This document shows positions 61,206 through 64,000 of a stretch of DNA of 64,000 bases, in pieces. Source of the stretch: Monocercomonoides exilis (Eukaryota; Preaxostyla; Oxymonadida; Polymastigidae); the NCBI GenBank assembly GCA_001643675.2, contig LSRY02000009.1, positions 124,001-188,000 of the forward strand. Reading direction: 5' to 3'. Position 1 is the stretch's first letter. The number at the start of each line of letters is the position of its first letter. The notes below the pieces were generated by a model, which saw nothing but the letters and a program-made list of their open reading frames with translations, was not told the origin of the DNA and made no database searches. The position numbers were made by a program, and so were the translations under genes.

Positions 61206-62678
61206 TTTAAACAAATGGGACAAAATTCTAGCTTTTATGAAAAAAACAACGACCAGTTTAAAACTTTTTCTCCTTTCAAATTACAACAAGTCAAACATTC
61301 TTGTTCAAAAATGTTTAGGAAAAAAAATGTAAAATGCATTCGGAAACTCTGAATGGAACAAAAATCACAAAACAAAAAATATCGTCTTAAATTCTGAATG
61401 AATTTTTTATTTCAATCACTTTTTTGCATTCAGCATGAAACCTATTTATCACAATATATTCACTATGACAAATTTCGAAAAATATAGGGATATGATTTTA
61501 TCTTGTCCTTTTTTCTATATCAAGACCCTTCTCTTTTTCGCCTTGTTAGCAGCTACACACAAGCTTGTTTAAAATTCAAAATTACCAGAACTGTTTGTTA
61601 TATAATCATTTAATTATTCAGAAATATTTTTTGAAAATTTCATGTTTTTCAAAAAGATCGAGGATTATAATAATTTTATGTTTTGATCATTGACTTGCTG
61701 CTATTCCAGCGAATATTTTTTATCGGAAGTTTTCAGCTTTCATATTATAATACATCGTTTATTTTTTTATAAGTTGAACTTGTTTTAAACTTTCTCAACT
61801 TGTTTTTTAAACACTTTTTCTCATTTCACACATTTTTTCAAAAAAACACGATTTTAAGGACAAATATGAATTTTTTACGAAATTTATTGAAACGATAAAT
61901 AAACATAATAAAAATGAAACGATTCTTGTATGTAAAAACGATAATTCATTTGTGAGTGTTTTGTAATTTGAAAAACAGAAAAAACATATTCACAAGCTTT
62001 TCAGTTAAAATTCTTGAAAAGATCCTTTTCATTTCAATGCTTGACACAAATAAACGATAAATAAGATTTTGAATATTTTTTTCATTAAAATAAAATTTGA
62101 CACTAACACTTGTTTATTAAATAAATCGTGTTTTAAGCAAAAACAGTGAGATGAGAAAAAAAGGTCAAAAATTAAATTGAAAATGTTTAAAACAAGATAA
62201 AATTATAATATAGGAATGTGAAATGCTGATGCTGTGGCTTTAAAACGTTCGGTACGAAATATTCGCTTCACATTCAGCAAATCTTTGATCTGGGTCCTAG
62301 AATAATAAATATTTAAAAAAAATTTTTTGAACATAAAAATTTCAAAATTTTTTTTAACAGAATTCTGAAAAACAAAAATATCAAGAAGTCTATTTATTTT
62401 GTTTTTGTTTTTAGCCTTTTCACAAATCAAAAACGCAAAAATAAGTTTCAAAAAAAAGGTTAAGATAAAATTTTGAGGTCAATATAAAATAGGGTCAACT
62501 TTTTGATGGGACTTTTTCCTTTATTGGCACTTTTTTTATTTTCGATCACAAAAAGCTGAGAAGTGTGAAATGGCTTTCAGCATTTGGATAACCGATTTTA
62601 ACAAAGTTGATTCAATTTCTTACCGGTTTGTTTTTTAATTTTTGTTTATTATTTAACGAGATATTACGTTTTTTTGAT
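61206..62678. other. AT-rich spacer
   Basis: About 1.5 kb. 61235-61375 weakly resembles 41740-41900 (TTTATGAAA.AAACAACGA, AAACTTTTTCTCC). The short frame at 62203-62451 (-) has no recognised feature. Confidence 0.45.
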
Positions 62679-63312
62679 AAATTTGAATTGGCTTTTCCCA
62701 CCCAACCAAGCATTTCCAGAAAATGAAAAATACTGTTTTCAAAAGCACTAACTTTTATCTATCTGTTTTTAAATTCCTTTTTTTTGACAAACATTTTTTT
62801 CGTGTTATTCTTGCATTTCATTTTTTAAACAACATGCTAACATAAAACTGATTGTTTCTTTGTAAATAAAATGAAATGATATAAATAAAAATATGATATG
62901 AAAATCATATACCCTAATAATGAACAGTTGAAAACAAAAACATTGTTTTTTTCTGTCTGTCGTTAACGGATAAATGGGACTAACAAAAAATGATCAATGA
63001 TCAAGTTTTTGAAACAAAGGAAAGTTCTTGATAAATAGAAAAAAACAATGTTTTTGTTTTCAACTGTTCATTATTAGGGTATATGATTTTCATATCATAT
63101 TTTTATTTATATCATTTCATTTTATTTACAAAGAAACAATCAGTTTTATGTTAGCATGTTGTTTAAAAAATGAAATGCAAGAATAACACGAAAAAAATGT
63201 TTGTCAAAAAAAAGGAATTTAAAAACAGATAGATAAAAGTTAGTGCTTTTGAAAACAGTATTTTTCATTTTCTGGAAATGCTTGGTTGGGTGGGAAAAGC
63301 CAATTCAAATTT
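62679..63312. mobile_element. Fold-back element, 276-bp near-perfect arms
   Basis: Arms 62679-62954 and 63037-63312 are inverted copies of equal length with no mismatch noticed by eye, around an 82-bp spacer. Ends read AAATTTGAATTGGCTTTTCC. Non-coding. The near-perfect arms imply recent formation or gene conversion between arms. Confidence 0.92.
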
Positions 63313-63801
63313 TAGACCTATGCGACACGACTTGCCATTTTTTGTTGCTGTCGGTCACTTCAAAAAAAAAAAAAATTAGAAAAAAAAAATTAAAATTAAA
63401 ATAAAAAATTAATAACCATTTCATTTTGATTTTGCAATAAAAATTATATATTAAAATTTGTTTTCAAATGAAAATAAAATAATTGATCAAACAAACCATT
63501 CCATTATTTTCGGACAAATAAAATAAATATTACTTTCGTTTATTTTGTAAATAATGCAAATTCACAAAACAATAGAAAGAACTTACATATTATCATGCTT
63601 GTTATGAGTTTTTATTAGTTCCAATTTCTACTTATCGATGTGAGAGCGTTCAAAAAGATTGTTTTTACGGAATTTTTTTCTGGATGCAAAAGTTTTTGAA
63701 AATACGTCAGACGGGAAGCACTTATAAGTTCAATTCAATAATGTAATTATTGCATTCCAATTCAAGATGTTTGATTCTCTTTCTTTCTTTCTTTTTTGAA
63801 G
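63313..63801. other. AT-rich spacer or missing exon 1 region of family member D
   Basis: Holds a possible splice acceptor TTTTTTGAAG ending at 63801 but no clear exon 1. A-rich runs lie near 63362-63410. Confidence 0.45.
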
Positions 63802-64000
63802 AATTATTCAATCAGCTGGAAGATTGCGAGGAGGAAGTGCAGAAAGTCAAAAAAGATAAACCAAATATGACAGTGAAAGATTTGAATAACGTTGAATTTT
63901 AAATTGTCTTCATGAAGAAACTGTCAAACAAAATGGACAAAATGATGAAAGAAAAGAAAATTCCTTTGAATGGTTAGCTTTTAAAAGAGACATATTGGAT
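63802..64000 (+). pseudogene. Orphan helical family, member D, exon 2 start (runs off the window)
   Basis: After a TTGAAG acceptor the frame reads LFNQLEDCEEEVQKVK, then MTVKDLNNVEF, a TAA at 63900-63902, then IVFMKKLSNKMDKMMKEKKIPLNG and TAG at 63975-63977. These align in order with the family exon 2 start (KLFxELExC, then SVFxxELFxKxxQMIEEKKLSM). Stops and a shortened Met/Lys helix show decay. Confidence 0.75.

Noticed and set aside
1-64000. tRNA, rRNA or snRNA genes
   Set aside because: Scanning by eye for T-loop GTTCRANNC with a matching acceptor stem and for rRNA blocks gave nothing convincing. tRNAscan-SE and Infernal would be decisive.

Overview
The window is eukaryotic nuclear DNA. 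AT-rich spacers full of fold-back elements separate genes with many introns, and two genes carry long Ser/Glu-rich low-complexity tracts. Several traits point to an oxymonad (Preaxostyla), most likely a Monocercomonoides-type species. These are the large beta-helix surface proteins built on a repeated 'CG...PC.(T/S)I' module, a multicopy orphan family of about 440 residues with a fixed three-exon layout, and the intron-rich housekeeping genes. That placement is inference from recognised protein styles, not from a search. TAA, TGA and TAG all end apparently intact genes here, so the standard code fits best.

Layout. 533-4603 (+) is a broken Pmp-like beta-helix surface protein gene. 5074-12054 (+) is a five-exon MutS homologue of MSH6 type. 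103 bp further on, 12158-16873 (+) is an eight-exon kinesin-3 with a forkhead-associated (FHA) domain and a C-terminal CaaX box. 17782-18888 (+) is a cyclin-box protein. 21350-22338 (+) is a truncated duplicate of part of the Pmp gene at 50916-58727. 22.8-25.1 kb is a repeat cluster with a decayed Merlin/IS1595-type transposase. 25566-34526 (+) is an intact 2966-residue Pmp-like membrane protein. 36.9-39.9 kb is a nest of terminal-inverted-repeat and fold-back elements.

40.0-49.9 kb holds four members of the orphan helical family: one intact, one nearly intact with a frameshifted tail, and two broken. Another broken member runs off the right edge at 63802-64000. A 1 kb fold-back element lies inside this cluster. 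50916-58727 (-) is a Pmp-like receptor with a transmembrane segment and a cytoplasmic pseudokinase, interrupted by a TGA and a TAG in an otherwise uninterrupted frame. 59.3-63.3 kb holds three more fold-back or hairpin elements.

The genes do not form a pathway. MSH6 acts in nuclear mismatch repair, the kinesin in microtubule transport, the cyclin probably in kinase regulation, and the Pmp-like proteins at the cell surface. The stronger themes are birth and death of two lineage-specific families, a dense load of non-autonomous fold-back elements, and a distinctive 5' splice site (GTNTG) seen in 18 reconstructed introns.
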